NCBI RefSeq assembly: GCF_040869045.1
Contig: NC_090322.1
Coordinates: forward strand, 273,322,662 to 273,386,661
Length of the DNA stretch: 64,000 nt
Reading direction: 5' to 3'
From: Eurosta solidaginis
Lineage: Eukaryota > Arthropoda > Insecta > Diptera > Tephritidae
Shown here: piece after piece, positions 31,436 to 42,993 of the stretch
How positions within the stretch are numbered: the stretch's first letter is position 1
Layout: every line of letters begins with the position of its first letter
The notes under the pieces: model-generated
What the model saw: only the letters and a program-made list of their open reading frames with translations
The model's database searches: none
Told to the model about the DNA's origin: nothing
Position numbers and translations under genes: made by a program

Positions 31436-32400
31436 TAGTTGTATTAGTTATCTTAACATTGACTTAGAACATGTAAACAAATGGGCAAGTGATAATGGCC
31501 TACTTTTAAATCCAAATAAATCACAGTGCATAGTAATCTATAAGAAAATCATATCGCTTGATAGTTTCAATAAAGTAAAATTAAATAACTCAGTCGTAGG
31601 ATATGTAAACACCGCAACAAATCTTGGAATGATTTTTAATAGGAATTTGACAGGCAATAACCACATTTATAGAGCAATAGGCAAGGTTTATGGCTTGCTT
31701 CGCTCACTTTGGACTACCCAACACTTTACCCCAGTTAAAATTCGACTGCTGTTAGCTAAAACATATCTGTTACCCACTTTATTGTATGGATGTGAACTTT
31801 ATGCCAATTGCAATAGCTTGTGTCGTAGTAAACTAAATGTCCTCTATAATAATATGGTCAGATATGTGTATAGTGTTGGTTGTTACGAGCACATCTCCAT
31901 TTTCGCCAAGCGGATTTTTTCTATTAAATTCGATAACCTGTTACAATTAAAGTGCCTAACACTGCTTCATAAGATCATCGCATCTCGCGAAACTGAATAT
32001 CTCATGGACCGCCTTAAATTTAACAAATCACCTCGATCGTTCAACTTAACTACTATGAAGTACAACTACCTAGTTACTGAACGTCAATTTTTTGTCTACG
32101 CTGTTCGCCTTTGGAACGCTCTGCCCCAAAAACTTAAAGCCATACAAAATGCGCTGCGCTTCAAGAATGAGCTCATAAACTATTTTCGTTAATTAAAAGG
32201 CAATGTGCACTTTCTCTTACATTCTTCTTCTTTGCATTTTATTACATCCTCAGACTTGTTATTCTCTGTTAAACAAACCTGTTAAGCATATTCACTTGTC
32301 AAGTTAATTTTTTAATGTCATTTTTAAGTTAGTTGTAAGCTCAAACACTGTAAATTAACCTAAGGTTGTGTGTTTGATTAATGATAAATAAATAAATAAG
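31436..32400 (+). pseudogene. LINE 3' end: reverse transcriptase thumb and C-terminus
   Basis: The open frame begins without a start codon near 31436 (LEHVNKWASDNGLLLNPNKS) and runs to a stop at 32190. Features are NLGMIFNRNLTGNNHIYRAI, PVKIRLLLAKTYLLPTLLYG and LVTERQFFVYAVRLWNALP, the usual end of Jockey/CR1-type ORF2. The UTR ends in ATGATAAATAAATAAATAAG, a LINE tail. The active-site palm is absent because the copy is 5'-truncated. The remaining frame is intact, so the insertion is fairly young. Confidence 0.8.
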
Positions 32401-33640
32401 CGAGAGCACAATGGCTACTACGTCAAAATCAACGACAACTCTTTTAGTTTGATTTCGATGGTCGTACAGTGAGGAAGTGTTGCACGCACGCTTAAAACAG
32501 AGTACCAAAGAGTGCGTGTGACACGTGTTCACCGTTCAATCATTGAAATCAAATAGAGTTAGGTCGTTTCGTTCTGAACTTGTTCAATTGACCGGGTCTC
32601 TCAACTGAACAAGTGAACTAGATCTTCGATTTCGGTTCTATTTGTTCTTTTAGTTCGTTTTATCTAAAGTTATTCTTTCTCTCTTCTCGTTCGCGAACAT
32701 TGTAAATTCATACACACATACGCTGAAATTCACAGTGAGCACGAATGTCGATGATGCCACTTACAATAAAGATTTGTGTGGTCATGTGTTTGTGGCACTG
32801 CTACAGCAATTATGTATGGACTATTTATGAAAAACATCTTTTGTAAGAAACTAATTATTACATTTATTAAACTTGAAAAGTTCATATTTACAATTTGTGT
32901 CTCTACTCTTTCAATTTCCTGGATTTTCCGAAATTTGTAGCTTCTTTTGAAGTTAATTATACATATATATATTTACTTATCTATTCATAACACATTTGAA
33001 TATACCTACACAAAGCATTGCTGCATACACACCCCCCTCTATACTTGTTGGCTTTTTTCGCTGGTGCGAGCAGCAGTGAACAAATTTGCTTGAAAAAAAA
33101 AGAACAGATGAACAACTTGTTCGTTCATCAGAAAAAGAACGAAAGATTCGAATCTCTGAAATGAACGAAAAAGCACAACTCTTAAATCAAACTAAATAAA
33201 TACTTGATTTTCTTTCGTGCTCGCTACGCGTTCGTGTTTACTACACATTCTCAATTTGGTAAACGTGTAAATGTAGTGGTGCCCACCGCTGCTTATAACC
33301 AAAACCAGTTAAAACAGCTTATCGAACCTACCGGATGGAAATCTATGTAATCGATTAATGGTGCCATACCATAACGCAAACGCCATAACAATACCATAGC
33401 CAACCAATTGATTTTGGTTTCTTGCCATATCCATAACCTAAAAATATTTGAGTTTTGTGTTTTCTGCATTTTTAAGAAATTTTCACGATTTTTAGGTTAA
33501 GGCACACATTGGAGATGGTTATGGATATGGGTATGGTTACGACTATGGCGTTAGGGTTAAGGAAGTTTAATTAGCTCTTTAAAAGGAAGAAAATAGAACC
33601 ACTTACACATTTTTCACGTTTTTCAGTGATAAGAGCGCTG
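32401..33640. other. NRDE2 upstream region with part of a dispersed repeat
   Basis: No gene is seen. 33295-33440 carries the GGTGCCATACC...CCATAGCCAACCAATTG block also present at 10800 and 52480. A GGTTATGGATATGG...GGCGTTAGGG segment at 33515-33555 lies in inverted relation to it. Confidence 0.4.
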
Positions 33641-33674
33641 CTTGTGACAGAGACGACTGGCACATGCCGTTGCC

Positions 33675-33682
33675 TATCGATA
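33675..33682. promoter_or_regulatory. DRE box (TATCGATA) upstream of NRDE2
   Basis: An exact palindromic TATCGATA lies 148 bp before the NRDE2 start codon. In Drosophila this box binds DREF and drives housekeeping genes that lack TATA boxes, which suits a general RNA-processing gene. Confidence 0.6.
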
Positions 33683-33829
33683 TTTTTCTTTAATCTATCG
33701 GAGTTCACTGAACACACTGCGCAGGGACATTAAGATCAGCTGACTGTAATTTTATGATTAGTTTGGATTTGTTAGATATAAACAAAAACATTTTTTGTTT
33801 ATTGCCAGTTTAGTGCGCGAATTCTGATA

Positions 33830-36787
33830 ATGTCCTTATTTCCGGCTTATTCGCTCGCTGACAAGGATGTCAGCAGAGACACAAAATCCGAAAATAGTGA
33901 GGAACCGACGTCTAGTTGGCTGGCAAACAACAGCTTCCCGTTAGAAAACGATGACATCAAAAATATAGGAAATATGGAATTTTTCGAATCGATTAGCAGT
34001 ACCAGCCTTGAAAATGTAGAGGAGCCACATACAAAACCACACAAAAAGAAAAAACATAAAACGAAGAAAAAGAAGCATAAAGAAAGCAATAGGACTGAAG
34101 TGCAGCTTTCGTTGCCTACAGTTGAATTTAATGGTAGCGAAGAATATTATGTAGATAAAACTAAAGTGCAACTTTATCTCACAGTACGCACTTTACATAA
34201 ACCTGCATGTCCACGCTATCGCCGTTCATTTAGCGACATCTTGGGTGGAACGCAACGTAGTTATAATAATAAGAAAGATAAACATGGAAAACGGTACTAC
34301 CAAATAAAGTTAGCAAATTTAAGAAGTGAAGTTAGCAATGATACTATAGATGCTTTAGATGAAAATGAGTATACTGCGCGTCTCGGCCAATTAAATCGTA
34401 AAACGCTAGAGTTACATTGTGATCTAAAGATATGGCAAGATTTACTAGCATTGCAAGATCAAAATCCATACAAATGGTCACGGCTTTTATTGGCTGAAGA
34501 AAAATTGGATATAATTAATCGCGCATTAAATAGATTTCCTCGCAATGAACAATTATATAAACACTATATTGATATAATAAACGCAACGTATCCTTCATTT
34601 GAAGTAACAAAAATGTTAGATCGTTTACTTAGTAAAGATCCTTACAGTTACACCTTATGGACTGCACAAATAATGACAACCCAAGGTTCAATGGCTCGTT
34701 GCGTGGTACCAGACGTATTGCGTATATATGAGCGTTGCATGTCAAAAATGCATCATGTCCAAGATATGAGAAAAGGAGCCTTAGCTGTAGTCACCAATAT
34801 CGATTCAGATAATATAATGCTGCGGTTATTCAATAATTGCGCGCTTTTTCTTCGTCAAGCAGGACTTTATGAACAATTCATTGCATTATTAAAGCTTGCT
34901 TTAGAACTGAACGTTTCAACCGATCATCTTCAAGCGTTTACACCTGTGGAATCTGATCAAAATACATTGATTGAATACGAGGAACTTATCTTGCAGTCGG
35001 GTTTACCTATGAATGAGATATGGCTACGCATCGAAAAGTTGCGTCAAGGTTTCAGCTTTTTACCATGTCCAGAGTCGGCTAAATGCAATGATCCACAGCG
35101 TATTGTTTTCAATGAAGACATTTGTCATTACATCTATCCATTGAAATCACGGGATAACTCGTTTTATTTAATTTTATTAATATTAAGATTGCTTAAAGTA
35201 CCATTCATACAATGTGATGGCATGGCGGAAAAGTTCAGCGCACATTTGGAGCGTATAGGCGATTCTGATGCAATTGAAGATATATTAGCAGTTTGTTTAC
35301 AACGAAATTTTACAATTTCACAAAAATCGCAAAACGAGTTTCAACTCGGTTTATATACTTTGGCTAAAGAAATGACTGTTAGTCCAACATTTTTAAGTAA
35401 TACAATTGGACATGAAATCTATGTACGTTGCATAAAACAGTTTTTGCTTGATTGTGCCGCCTCATACGAAAATATAGATAAAAGGAAACGTGAACTATTT
35501 ATTGCACTTTGGTGTCGTTTTGAACGTTTATTATTGATACTTGAACGCTGTAGTTTAAAATTAACTGCTGATTATGTAAAAGCAGCACGTAAACGTTTTA
35601 AAAATTTACTCAAACAATTACCAAATCGTAATGTTCTTCTTTTATATACTGAATTTGCTATTTTCGAATATGAAATATTAGAACACCCCAAAGAATTGGA
35701 TGTAGCGCAAAATATATTTGAAAATGTAATCACCACACATTCTTCAGAAGAAACGCAAACCTCTGATCTATGTTACACTTATGTAACATATGCAGAAATG
35801 CTTATCGGCTGTAATAAAAAAGACAAAGCATTAGAAATACTTACCGCGTATGCTTTAGATGATAGCATAAGAAATAAGACAGTGATTGGCACCGGAAAAA
35901 AGCTTGCGGCACTTCAAAAGATATCCGATAAGTTAGAGCAACATATTACAATCGAGAAAAATGTTGAGATTATGATATTAGAACAATATTTACTACCTGA
36001 CTATTTGGTATCATTATTAAAAGTGCGCATACTAATTCATTGTTTGAGTGGACAAAAATTGGAAGCAATCAAATATCTAGATAAACTACTCAACATATTC
36101 CGTAGAGATAATGATCGACATATTTTTTTACGCGAACAAATTATGGAATTATATGTTGTTGTATTACAAATGGCTTGTCCAAATTGTGTGGTCCCCAACA
36201 CATTGGTAAGAAATAAAGTGTATGTTGCATTAAATGAATTTCCTCGCAACCTATTTCTACTGCAACATTGTGGCATGTTAAGCTCGGAGCCTTGGTTTCG
36301 TACTCGCACTGCAATCCTAAGTGTCCAACCAACAATACTGTCAGTTACATTTCTAATTGTTTTAGCTCGTTATAGATATATTCAAACAAATGCAGATATG
36401 TTATTGTTTGCCAATGATGCAACGCAGGTTATTGAATGGGATAAACGTTGTAGCGAACTTATTGTACGTAATCGTATATTGCATATATTTAAGAGTTTAG
36501 CTAATGATGGTCATATGCCCCAAAGCACATTGAAAACAGCCTTATTGCGAAATTCATTATTTTGGCGTCTATACATACGTTTTTTATCGGATCAGTGTAC
36601 CGATTTTGAGATCAGTAAAAGGTGTCTTTTAACGGCTTTAGACGAATGTCCATGGAGTAAGGCTTTGTATTTAGATGGCGCGACATTTGTCCCACAAGAG
36701 CTAACACATTTACAGGATTTGATTATTGAAAAGCAATTACGTATATACGCACTTCCCGAGGAGCTTGAAATTCTCCGTGGAAATTAA
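33830..36787 (+). CDS. NRDE2: NRDE2 homologue, nuclear RNA-interference / exosome-regulating protein
   Basis: 985 residues in one uninterrupted exon. Residues 29-36 are SWLANNSF, part of the conserved N-terminal motif. Residues 71-84 are a Lys-rich run (HKKKKHKTKKKKHK), a likely nuclear signal. From about residue 195 the protein is helical, with HAT/TPR-like repeats: LGQLNRKTLELHCDLKIWQD, the family landmark EKLDIINRALNRFPRNEQLY, and LWTAQIMTTQGSMARCVVPD. NRDE2 proteins act in the nucleus in small-RNA-directed silencing and, in mammals, bind the exosome helicase MTR4. Length compares with about 1,160 in human. The ATG is the first Met, with TGATA before it. A DRE box lies upstream and AATAAA downstream. 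No stop or shift is seen. Confidence 0.87.
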   Translation: MSLFPAYSLADKDVSRDTKSENSEEPTSSWLANNSFPLENDDIKNIGNMEFFESISSTSLENVEEPHTKPHKKKKHKTKKKKHKESNRTEVQLSLPTVEFNGSEEYYVDKTKVQLYLTVRTLHKPACPRYRRSFSDILGGTQRSYNNKKDKHGKRYYQIKLANLRSEVSNDTIDALDENEYTARLGQLNRKTLELHCDLKIWQDLLALQDQNPYKWSRLLLAEEKLDIINRALNRFPRNEQLYKHYIDIINATYPSFEVTKMLDRLLSKDPYSYTLWTAQIMTTQGSMARCVVPDVLRIYERCMSKMHHVQDMRKGALAVVTNIDSDNIMLRLFNNCALFLRQAGLYEQFIALLKLALELNVSTDHLQAFTPVESDQNTLIEYEELILQSGLPMNEIWLRIEKLRQGFSFLPCPESAKCNDPQRIVFNEDICHYIYPLKSRDNSFYLILLILRLLKVPFIQCDGMAEKFSAHLERIGDSDAIEDILAVCLQRNFTISQKSQNEFQLGLYTLAKEMTVSPTFLSNTIGHEIYVRCIKQFLLDCAASYENIDKRKRELFIALWCRFERLLLILERCSLKLTADYVKAARKRFKNLLKQLPNRNVLLLYTEFAIFEYEILEHPKELDVAQNIFENVITTHSSEETQTSDLCYTYVTYAEMLIGCNKKDKALEILTAYALDDSIRNKTVIGTGKKLAALQKISDKLEQHITIEKNVEIMILEQYLLPDYLVSLLKVRILIHCLSGQKLEAIKYLDKLLNIFRRDNDRHIFLREQIMELYVVVLQMACPNCVVPNTLVRNKVYVALNEFPRNLFLLQHCGMLSSEPWFRTRTAILSVQPTILSVTFLIVLARYRYIQTNADMLLFANDATQVIEWDKRCSELIVRNRILHIFKSLANDGHMPQSTLKTALLRNSLFWRLYIRFLSDQCTDFEISKRCLLTALDECPWSKALYLDGATFVPQELTHLQDLIIEKQLRIYALPEELEILRGN

Positions 36788-36876
36788 GAAACTAACATTT
36801 TTTTATGTTTCAGTTATAATTCGTTATTGTAAATACACAAATATGTATGTATTAATTTTTAGAGTTATATAATATT

Positions 36877-36882
36877 AATAAA
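36877..36882 (+). terminator. Polyadenylation signal of NRDE2
   Basis: AATAAA begins 90 bp after the NRDE2 stop codon, in AT-rich sequence typical of a fly 3' UTR end. Confidence 0.6.
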
Positions 36883-37218
36883 AAAATAATTTAAGTATGT
36901 TTAATGCTTTCTAATATTTTGATGTTTTCGTAAGTTAGATAGATAGATATTAAAGGCGACTACTTTTGCTGCTTTTCATTAATACTTTAAAAGTATTACT
37001 CCCAGATATAATCATAGACTTCAAAACAACAGATATACATGTCTACCTGATTTTTATAGTTAGTCTAGTGGTCTCATCCGGAAACAATCATTGGTTGAAG
37101 AGTTTTATTATTTATTATTATTATTATTAGCTTCTTTATTTAGCCGTAGCTATTTAAAACTTTCAAGTACAGTTTAGTAGTACAAAATCGGTAATCTTAG
37201 CAATAGCTAATTGGCTCA

Positions 37219-38499
37219 TTATGAGCTATAATGTTCTCTAATATGATATATTATCAGTCTTTTGAATACATTAATATTTCTTTCGTTTTTTATATTGCTT
37301 GGCAATTCATTAAAAAGTTTTAGGCCTTTATACATTAAAACATTTCGTGCCTTATTGGATTTATAAAATTTAATTCTAAAATCATTCTTGTTCCTTAAGC
37401 CGTAGGGTTGCACATCTTCTACATATGCTATTTGGCTCGTTAAATACTTTGGTAGTAGGTGATATTTCATTTTAAACACAAAAAGAAGTACGTTCATAAT
37501 TGTTCTTTGATTGATATTTAACCATTTCAGAGTTTCTAACATATATGTGATTGGTGTCAGCCTATTACATAATAGTATGCACCGCATCCCTTTGTTTTGT
37601 AGTTTTTGCAGCCTGTTTTTCATCTGTGTGGATCCCAGGAATAAAATGGTCGAACAGTATTCAAAATGTACTGCGCTGTTGATAGGTATATTTTTGCGAA
37701 TTCTATGGAAAAATCTAATTTTTTTCGAGATTTTTTTGTCGATGACTATGCCTAGATATTTAATTTCGTCAACTTTATCTATTATTTCATCATTAACTAT
37801 AATATTACCTTCCGATTCGCCGTTGATTACAATTGCTTTCGTTTTTTTAACGTTGAGTTTTAGCTTGTTCATACTAATATAGTTATAGATAAATTTTAAG
37901 TTATAGTTCAACCTAGCAATACACTCCTGACATGAATTTCCGGTAGTATATAGTAGTGTATCATCTGCAAATTGACAGATTTCAACTCCTTGTAGTATAT
38001 TTTCCATATCATTAATATATATTAGGAACAGAAGAGTACCAAGCACTGCACCTTGTGGTACGCCTAGTATTATTTGTGCAGGCTCTGAGACGCCTTCTGC
38101 GACTTTCGTGCGTTGCCATCTGTTACTCAAGTAGCTTTCGAACCACTGATTTTCGACTCCATCAATTCCATACCTTCTCATTTTCTCTACCAAAATACAC
38201 CTGTCAATTGTTTCGAATGCTTGCTTGAAGTCCAGAAATACAGCAGCTATGCATTTTCCCTCATTCATTTCTGATTTCCAGTTAGAAATTACTAAATTTA
38301 ACGCTGTCTCACAGCTATGTCGCTGCCGGAATCCTGATTGGTTTTGGGATATCAGTTGATTCTTCTCCATATAGGCTTCCAATTGCTTGTGTACCACTTT
38401 CTCACGTATTTTACTCTCGGTCATTAACATATTAATTGGTCGAAACTCTTCTGGATTCACCGCGTTTTTTACTTTTTCCACTGGTACCACCATGGACAT
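37219..38499 (-). pseudogene. LINE reverse transcriptase and C-terminal region
   Basis: A 426-codon open minus-strand frame. Reverse transcriptase blocks in order are FRPINMLMTESKIREKVVHK, QNQSGFRQRHSCETALNLVI, AVFLDFKQAFETIDRCILVE, ILGVPQGAVLGTLLFLIYIN and the active site CQFADDTLLYTTG. The thumb with KTKAIVINGE and YLGIVIDKKI follows, then a long basic C-terminal region ending LFNELPSNIKNERNINVFKR. FADD carries the catalytic aspartates. The frame is separated from the endonuclease frame by a shift near 38570. Confidence 0.84.
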
Positions 38500-38564
38500 T
38501 TTCCAGTTGCTGGGAAATTCACCACTCTTTAGAGAATTAATAATAATTTTCAGGAGGGTTGCTC

Positions 38565-39945
38565 CTATTTTTTCGAAGGCGCACAGTATAATTTTTGTCG
38601 AGACGCGGTTGTAATCTTTTTATTGTTCATGACTTTAATAACGCTAAAGAGATCGTTTAAGTCCAATGTTTTAAATTTAAATTGCGTTCCACATGGCTTA
38701 ACATAGTTAGTATATGACACTTGGGGAATATCTCTGTTGAGCTCTTCAACACTTTCTATAAAAAATGTATTAAGCTCATTAGCTATTTCCACTTTATTTT
38801 TTAGTTCATGGCCTTTCACAATTATTTTGCCTATTTCAGTTCTTTCTTCGTTTAATACGAGTTGCTTTATTGTTCTCCACATTGCTTTTTGGTCTTTTGA
38901 AGTATCAAGTTTATTAGATATATGTTTGTTTCGCGCACTTTGGAGCTCCTTAGTATAGTAGTTTCTATAATCTTTATAATTTTGCCAATCCGCAAACGAA
39001 TTGATCCACCTGGCTAACTTGTATAATTGTATTTTAGTATGCTTCATTTTGCGTAGATTGTTCCCAAACCACCCATCAAACTTTTTCTTTTTTGTAACCA
39101 TTTTAGTAGTGATCATTTTATCAATGGACTCTTTTAGTTTATTACTTAAAATACTAGCCATGTCGCTTAGACCTCTATTGCTCCTCATAATATTTTCAAA
39201 ATTTGTATCTTGCAGTTGTCTTATCAAAAGATCCTTATCAAATTTGAATTTTTGAACAGTAATTTTTATTTTATCACGGTTAATTTGCCGGTTTTTTAGA
39301 TTTATCTCAATTGATTCGTGGTCACTTATTTTATAGTTCATGTTCACCTTAGCTTCAACATCAGGCATATTAGTCACTACGTAATCAATCAATGTAGCGC
39401 TAGTAATCGTAACTCTTGTTGGTTCTGAAACAACTTGCGTAAACGCATTGTCTGAGACTGCTTGAAAAATTTGCTGCTTGTATGCGCTGTTTACTAGCCA
39501 ATCTATATTAAAATCACCCATTATTAGCGTTTCACTAGCAACATCACTAAATTGATCTATTTTTTCGTTGAAAGTCACAAAATACCCTTTCTGGACAGAT
39601 TTGCCTGTATGGCGATCTATACAGTCCTTGGTTGTTTGTATTTTTACGTGTTACTTTTATAGTTAGACACCATATACTTTTTCCGATTGCAATTTCTTCT
39701 ATCATTTCAAATTGCCACTGCGTGCTTACATAAAAAATACACCTCCTGTATGATTCGATATACTATCACATCTCACTAATTAATAGTCACTGAGTTTTAT
39801 TTCATTGTTTTGTATGTTATTTGTAAGATGGGATTCAGTTACGCAAATAAAATCAAATTGCTCTTCAACTGAGATGGCTGCGAGTAGATTGAAATGCGCC
39901 CTGATACCGCCAATGTTCAAATACAAACATTTTATATTAGACGTT
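38565..39945 (-). pseudogene. LINE endonuclease and linker
   Basis: The endonuclease starts in one frame near 39930 (YLNIGGIRAHFNLLAAISVE, then FICVTESHLT with the catalytic Glu), hits a stop near 39780, and resumes at 39578 with TLIMGDFNIDWLV and later NYKISDHESIEINL. It would nick target DNA to prime reverse transcription. The linker contains FDGWFGNNLRKMKHTKIQLY. The start lies just after the ORF1 stop at 39951, the usual LINE spacing. Confidence 0.8.
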
Positions 39946-39950
39946 AATTG

Positions 39951-40728
39951 CTAATACTGAATCCTTTCAGATTCAATTTTTAATTTTTTTTGTAACGATT
40001 GACAACAAGTATCTCTGCAGTCATGATTTATGCACAAGCTACTTAGATTAAACCTTTGTTTTGCCTTCACACAATTAACACATCTCAACACATTATTTGT
40101 ACACTGACGATCCGTATGGCCCTTTTCACCACACTTGGCACATATTTGTTCCTTTTCTTTACATACTGCAGCTTTTTGATTAAAACCCCAGCACTTAAAA
40201 CATCTTAAAATATGATTAATCTCATACACTTTGCATCTATCCCATTCAACGTTTATTTTTTTTAAACTCATGATCTTCTCGAACCCCTGTCCATCTATTT
40301 CCAGTAATGCATTGTGAACCGCTGGATTTTTGTGGGATTTATATATCTTTAAACATTTCATATAGCTATCTTTCAAATTGTTTTGCTTTTTATGGCGTTT
40401 ACGATTACCTCTCCTTCCAGCATTTCACTCAGACCACTTATTAAAATTTTTGGTTTTCTCATATTTGGTAATTGGATATCATGTTTTTCGCTCACTTTTT
40501 CTTTAATATCGTTAACTAATATCTTTCTTGCTTCATCCATTTCGCATCGTATTGCCACTGCTCCGTTTTGTCTATTAGCTATTCCGCTCATACCTACACT
40601 CAATTTTGATGGCTGAATTATTGTTTTTACTTCTTTCTTCGTTACTTCACTTTCTTGATTTGCTTTTGGCTCAAAATGACAGGTGCTTTTCCCGCCACTC
40701 CACCTTTTAATTTGTCTGCGTGAAGGCT
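39951..40728 (-). pseudogene. LINE ORF1, nucleic-acid-binding C-terminal half
   Basis: Two overlapping minus frames (40732-40373 and 40376-39951, one shift between them). The first includes GMSGIANRQNGAVAIRCEMD and PKILISGLSEMLEGE, an RRM-like ORF1 core. The second has knuckles CFKCWGFNQKAAVC and CAKCGEKGHTDRQC followed by a further Cys cluster. ORF1 coats the element RNA. Confidence 0.78.
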
Positions 40729-41074
40729 CCATTACTGATACTTAGCATAGACTTGACTTGGCTTGCGAACTGTCACTTACAGTTCTGTTAAATTAACATT
40801 GCATGTTACTGATTACTCAAAACTTAACTTGACTTAGAAGTCTGTTGAATTTTGATTTTCTATGTAAGTTCTAAGTGACGTTTACATTTTGAGATGCCAT
40901 TTGTTTGTTTCCATTTCATTTTGACATTTTGTCATACAAATTGACATTTATTTAAAAATAAATTTCAACGCTGATTATGATGCCAGATTTTATGCGCCAA
41001 GTGGAGTATAATCGTGGCTAAGTTGCCAAGTTTACGCCAAGTCAAGTCAAGTCTATGCTAAGTATCAGTAATGG
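40729..41074. mobile_element. MITE with CCATTACTGATACTTAGC ends, inside LINE ORF1
   Basis: Inverted ends of about 33 bp: CCATTACTGATACTTAGCAT continuing AGACTTGACTTGG on the left and the complement on the right (with one extra GACTT). GGCT at 40725-40728 and 41076-41079 may be the duplication, though TA inside the ends is another option. The interior (about 280 bp) is non-coding. It separates the two halves of ORF1. Confidence 0.75.
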
Positions 41075-41322
41075 GGGCTTAAGTCGCTCTTACTTCGACC
41101 CGGCTCTCTTTATTTTGGTCTGTGATTATCTTTTTAATTTGCTTTACAGTTTCATTCACTTTATTTATTTTTTCCTCCACGATACTTTCACATTTTTTTT
41201 CATTATCTTTAATTAAACTTATCAACTCTTTGTAATTATTATGCGCACCATTAATGTAATCAATGCATGCATCACATAAAAATTTTAAGTTTGAATGCTT
41301 TAACAAGGCATCCGTCTCATAC

Positions 41323-41942
41323 CAAAGAGATAAATATAATAAGAGTCGTCACTCGTTATTTTTTAGGCATTTACTCGATGTAAACTGTGAGGTAGTCGCT
41401 ACTTTTTTTTTGGGCGAGATGTTTATAAATGTCTTCCATGGTTCAACTATATACAGGTTGGCTCATCTGTAAAGCAACAAAATATGTCTGTTCAAATTGT
41501 CAAAATCTGTGTATTGGTGTTGGTGCGAATGGTATCGAATGGAAACATAAAACTTAGCAGTTTTTGTATGTGTAAGTAAAATGTTGCCAATGTGTTGGTT
41601 TCATTTTGAGTTTGCCATCTCCTTTTGACAATCCCTTCGACCATGCAATGACATAAATAAAATCAGCTGATGAGATGAGCCAACCTGTACATAATTGAAC
41701 CATGATGTCTTCTATACATTTTCATGGGGTATTTGTGTTTATTTTTCCGACTGTATTGAATTAATTATTTAATTCTCTTTCCAAAAAACACGTTTGCATA
41801 AAGTGACAACACCGCATGGATAAATGGAAGGCAATTCAAAAATATCCCTCATAAAACAAAAGTAGCGACTACCTCACAGTTTACATCGAGTAAATGCCTA
41901 AAAAATAACGAGTGGCGGCTCTTATTATATTTATCCTCTTTG
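41323..41942. mobile_element. P-like MITE, 620 bp, 7-bp TSD CTCATAC, with nested hAT MITE
   Basis: Inverted ends of about 80 bp, starting CAAAGAGATAAATATAATAA on the left and CAAAGAGGATAAATATAATA on the right. The exact 7-bp duplication CTCATAC is at 41316-41322 and 41943-41949. A 7-bp duplication with CA...TG ends is known for the ProtoP/Hoppel branch of P elements. The assignment is inference because no transposase is present. A CATGG-family MITE (41437-41704) lies inside. Confidence 0.78.
41437..41704. mobile_element. CATGG-family hAT-like MITE, 268 bp, 8-bp TSD ATGTCTTC
   Basis: It begins CATGGTTCAACTATATACAG and ends ATAATTGAACCATG. The exact duplication ATGTCTTC is at 41429-41436 and 41705-41712. 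It shares its interior with copies at 26371 and 52877. It is nested in the P-like MITE. Confidence 0.85.
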
Positions 41943-42070
41943 CTCATACTTGGAAAAACCAATACATTTAATGTGAAATACGCCTCCACAGTTTTGTACA
42001 CAATGCTGTTAAAGCATTTGTAAGGCAGTAGTTTGTCAAGGCGTATGAACAACTTTTTGGAATTGAAACA

Positions 42071-42990
42071 AGGAAGGAAAATTGCATATTTCGGCCATTT
42101 CTTAATTGCTTTACTGAATAACTTTTAGCGACAATGTGGCAATTCAGAAGGCGTCTTAAAGTCTTATTTAGTATTTTTTAAATACAGCTCTTGTACACTA
42201 CAATGAGCTGTATGTCGTATTTAAATACTCCCGTAAGGCTATCAGTAAAAATCTAAATTTATTAAACCGCTTACCTTTTTAATAGTATTTAACATTTTTC
42301 AGATATCGGGGCAGCTTTTAAGCTAGGGTCTAAAAATTATTTAGAATTCGAAAAGATGAAGGAGGTATTTTATAACATACATAAGTCCTGGTACTTAGTG
42401 GGGATGTTCCTTTTGGTCGTCGAATCAAGTTTGGTAACAACGGTAACACTGTGAATACATTCAACCAATATCAGGTCTTTATTGACCGGCCAGTTCAACC
42501 TAACCTAATCTACCATTTTTTCGTTGTTTGCATATTTTGAATGAGATTTCTTTCGAAATTTAAAAAAATGAGTAAATAAATTATTGGCATATCTTGGCTA
42601 AAATATATTTTTTTCTTCGAAATATCGACGTGCCATAAAAAAAATTATTATTATTATTATTATTATATATATTATATATATATATATTATTATTCTATAT
42701 TATTATATATTTAGGCTTAAAATTAATTTTAAGACTAACAAAAAAGAGCAGTAGCTGTTATGGCTATCAGCTCCAGTACAAAAACTAACACTTTTAAATT
42801 TCATACGAAAACTAAGTAACACCTTCGGCAACTGGCTGACGAAAAATAACAGTTTCTTTCTATTTGTCTTCTTATTTAGAGAGTGTAAATTTAGTAAAGG
42901 GTCTTTGAATATAGAAAATTTATTGCAGAAGCTGACACTAATCAAATTGGTTAATTACCATTCAAGCACTTAATAGCTGTGTTTTTTTGT
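42071..42990. other. Unassigned stretch with TTA/TA simple repeat
   Basis: No gene is seen. 42646-42711 is a mixed (ATT)n and (TA)n microsatellite. Confidence 0.45.
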
Positions 42991-42993
42991 GCC

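Larger units (their letters stand above)
37106..42070 (-). mobile_element. Near full-length LINE, interrupted by two MITEs
   Basis: On the minus strand: a PHD-type finger (about 42000-41240, split), a coiled linker, CCHC knuckles, then endonuclease, reverse transcriptase, a C-terminal region, and a (TAA)n tail at about 37106-37129. A P-like MITE (41323-41942) and a second MITE (40729-41074) sit in ORF1. Coding blocks are well conserved but carry frameshifts. The tail resembles the TAA tail of I-type elements; the clade is not settled. Confidence 0.82.
41079..42070 (-). pseudogene. LINE ORF1, N-terminal PHD-type finger (split by a MITE)
   Basis: Above the MITE the minus strand reads CGGVFHIKCIGFSKYE (about 42000-41950) and below it LKHSNLKFLCDACIDYINGA (41306-41247). 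Together these fit a Cys-His PHD-type finger. Removing 41323-41942 and one copy of its CTCATAC duplication puts the parts in frame. A coiled Lys/Glu-rich stretch to 41079 follows. Confidence 0.65.
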
